From Tannerella sp. (lineage in GTDB: Bacteria; Bacteroidota; Bacteroidia; Bacteroidales; Tannerellaceae), in the NCBI GenBank assembly GCA_031260095.1, contig JAIRKN010000065.1, positions 1-7,172 of the forward strand: a stretch of 7,172 nt of DNA. Reading direction: 5' to 3'. A program made the position numbers and the translations under genes. Every line of letters begins with the position of its first letter. The first letter of the stretch is position 1. A model generated the notes under the pieces. The model made no database searches. It was not told the origin of the DNA and saw nothing but the letters and a program-made list of their open reading frames with translations. This document shows, piece after piece, positions 6,519 to 7,172 of the stretch.

Positions 6519-7133
6519 TCACCGGGCATGAAAATCCAATAATTTACGATCTCCGATATATCCCTGTAGATGATTTCCTATGCGGACCGTTCCTGTGCCG
6601 GCAGGCGTTCCCGTATAGATCAGATCGCCCATTTTCAGCGTAAAAAAACGACTTGCACAGGCGATTATTTTATCTACCGGGAAAAGCATCTCTGCCGTAT
6701 TTCCACGTTGCACGGTTTTGCCGTCGACGTCAAGATGAAAATCCAACGCCCGGATGCCGCCGGCCTCACTTAAGGGGATAAACGCGCCTGTCACGGCAGA
6801 TTGATCAAACCCTTTACATATATCCCAGGGCAATCCCTTTTTCCGCAATTCCGCCTGCAAATCGCGCGCCGTAAAATCAATCCCGACCGTCACTTCATCA
6901 TAATAGCGATGTGCAAATTGTTCCGCAATATGTTTACCGATTCTGTTAATTTTCACTACCACCTCTGCTTCGTAGTGGATGTCCGACGAAAAATCGGGTA
7001 TAAAAAAGGGCTTTCCATCCTTTAATAATGCCGAGTCGGGCTTCATAAAAATAACAGGTTCCGATAATAATAACGAATGATGCATCTCTTTATTGTGATC
7101 TGCATAATTCATTCCTACAGCAATGATTTTCAT
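6519..7133 (-). CDS. Fumarylacetoacetate hydrolase (FAH) family protein, acylpyruvase-like
   Basis: The 204-residue protein is one FAH catalytic fold without the extra N-terminal domain of true fumarylacetoacetases, the size typical of YcgM/FAHD1-like enzymes. Likely Mg/Mn ligands are E55 and E57 in HYEAEVVVKI and D86 in VGIDFTARDLQ. KGLPWDICKGFDQSA (99-113) carries the conserved lysine K107, and IYTGTPAGTG (172-181) is the family's closing glycine-rich loop. Relatives hydrolyse acylpyruvates or decarboxylate oxaloacetate, or cleave related ring-fission products. The exact substrate here cannot be decided. There is no signal peptide, so it is cytoplasmic. It is the first gene of the likely four-gene run toward porU. 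The ATG at 7133 gives the normal N-terminus MKIIAVGMNYADHNKE and has only an AT-rich leader with no purine box. Confidence 0.92.
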   Translation of the reverse strand: MKIIAVGMNYADHNKEMHHSLLLSEPVIFMKPDSALLKDGKPFFIPDFSSDIHYEAEVVVKINRIGKHIAEQFAHRYYDEVTVGIDFTARDLQAELRKKGLPWDICKGFDQSAVTGAFIPLSEAGGIRALDFHLDVDGKTVQRGNTAEMLFPVDKIIACASRFFTLKMGDLIYTGTPAGTGTVRIGNHLQGYIGDRKLLDFHAR

Positions 7134-7172
7134 TTTTATAATAATTATTCCGAATTACGATCGTCACGAATC

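Noticed and set aside
7134..7172. A possible promoter or operator, including the 8-bp palindrome ACGATCGT at 7157-7164
   Set aside because: Only 39 bp upstream of the FAH-family gene are visible, no TAnnTTTG-type element is present, and an 8-bp palindrome is too short to mean much.

Overview
The window reads as a piece of a Bacteroidales chromosome (phylum Bacteroidota), probably near Porphyromonas, Parabacteroides or Dysgonomonas. The evidence is a type IX secretion pair (PorU, PorV), a SusC/RagA-type TonB-dependent receptor, and the gene order FAH-family hydrolase, porU, porV, ispF. From memory, that order resembles the Porphyromonas gingivalis PG0025-PG0028 neighbourhood; I could not check this. 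Every gene I can support lies on the minus strand, so transcription runs from high to low coordinates.

Layout in transcription order. (1) 7133-6519: a 204-residue fumarylacetoacetate hydrolase (FAH) family enzyme with its metal ligands intact. (2) 6460-3032: porU, a 1142-residue gingipain-family (C25) signal peptidase/sortase with an intact His-Cys pair. (3) 2962-1784: porV, the 392-residue outer-membrane barrel partner of PorU. (4) 1768-1301: ispF, a 155-residue enzyme of the MEP isoprenoid pathway. Gaps are 58, 69 and 15 bp, so these four may form one operon. PorU and PorV act together at the outer membrane: PorV delivers secreted cargo and PorU removes the C-terminal sorting domain and attaches the cargo to lipopolysaccharide. 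IspF and the FAH enzyme are cytoplasmic and have no obvious part in secretion.

(5) 1300-977: a 324-bp AT-rich gap with a hairpin touching the ispF stop, a terminator-like hairpin with a T-run, an 11-bp direct repeat, and a 42-bp nearly perfect palindrome. (6) 976-1: the first 325 codons of a SusC/RagA-type receptor, continuing past the left edge. It differs clearly in codon use from the neighbouring genes (arginine almost always AGA, against only CGN in ispF), so the gap may be the border of a separately acquired uptake locus.

I found no tRNA, rRNA, CRISPR array, insertion sequence or obviously new system. The least explained element is the 42-bp palindrome upstream of the receptor gene.
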